From Suillus spraguei (taxonomy: Eukaryota > Basidiomycota > Agaricomycetes > Boletales > Suillaceae), in NCBI GenBank assembly GCA_016800925.1, contig JABCPU010000283.1:1-64000 (forward strand): a stretch of 64,000 nucleotides of DNA. Direction: 5' to 3'. The notes beneath the pieces were generated by a model, which did no database searches, was not told the DNA's origin, and saw only the letters and a list, made by a program, of their open reading frames with translations. Shown piece after piece: positions 63,879 to 64,000 of this stretch (the first letter of the stretch is position 1; each line of letters begins with the position of its first letter). The position numbers were made by a program, and so were the translations under genes.

Positions 63879-64000
63879 AGTTTATCGGACGATATACTGA
63901 TCAGTTATCCAGGTTTTACCATGCGAAACCGCGTTTTTAGCCTTAAACAAGTTACCGAGGCCAATCTTGGCTGCTGTCTATTGTTTTTTTCGCACTCGAC

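Overview
The window looks like a transposon-dense stretch of a basidiomycete genome, most likely an Agaricomycete (mushroom-forming fungus). The clues are GT-AG introns of about 47-70 bp, a TET/JBP-type dioxygenase, a JmjC-type protein, transposase remnants like those of Agaricomycetes, Zn2Cys6-like clusters, and many nested LTR retrotransposons. I cannot name the species. Almost nothing here reads as an intact gene: nearly every recognisable coding region carries a stop, frameshift, deletion or insertion.

Layout. 0-2 kb: gypsy and copia fragments; the copia RNase H is split by a 513-bp solo LTR and ends in a 204-bp palindrome. 2.2-3.6 kb: a deleted DNA transposon with TIRs of about 55 bp. 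6.4-8.0 kb: a Tc1 element converted into a near-perfect palindrome with 718-bp arms. 8-16 kb: an integrase-like pseudogene, a JmjC-like gene and a TET/JBP-like gene, separated by dispersed non-coding modules. 17-25.6 kb: the only host-like block, all on the minus strand: a dihydropyrimidinase-like pseudogene, an ABCG transporter with two in-frame UAG codons, and a heat-shock-factor-type DNA-binding gene with an in-frame UGA. 26.0-27.6 kb: a full-length but dead Tc1 copy. 27.6-32.5 kb: second copies of several dispersed repeats, including a VNTR. 32.5-37.0 kb: an eight-exon gene of about 1,356 codons ('gene X') that I do not recognise. 37-43 kb: mariner-like, hAT, copia and KDZ-like remnants. 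44.6-64 kb: a nest of gypsy retrotransposons (LTR families called A, B and C here), two copies of a Zn2Cys6-type gene, and a third Tc1 copy inserted in an LTR.

How the parts relate. Non-coding module A precedes both the TET/JBP gene and gene X. Module B precedes the JmjC gene and follows gene X. This suggests the three genes may once have belonged to one mobile-element family, and it is the best candidate here for an undescribed system. Nearly all in-frame stops fit C-to-T change (CGA to TGA, CAA to TAA, CAG to TAG, or TGG to TGA), as expected from cytosine methylation and deamination. Two long inverted structures (the Tc1 palindrome and a facing LTR A pair) could yield hairpin RNA.
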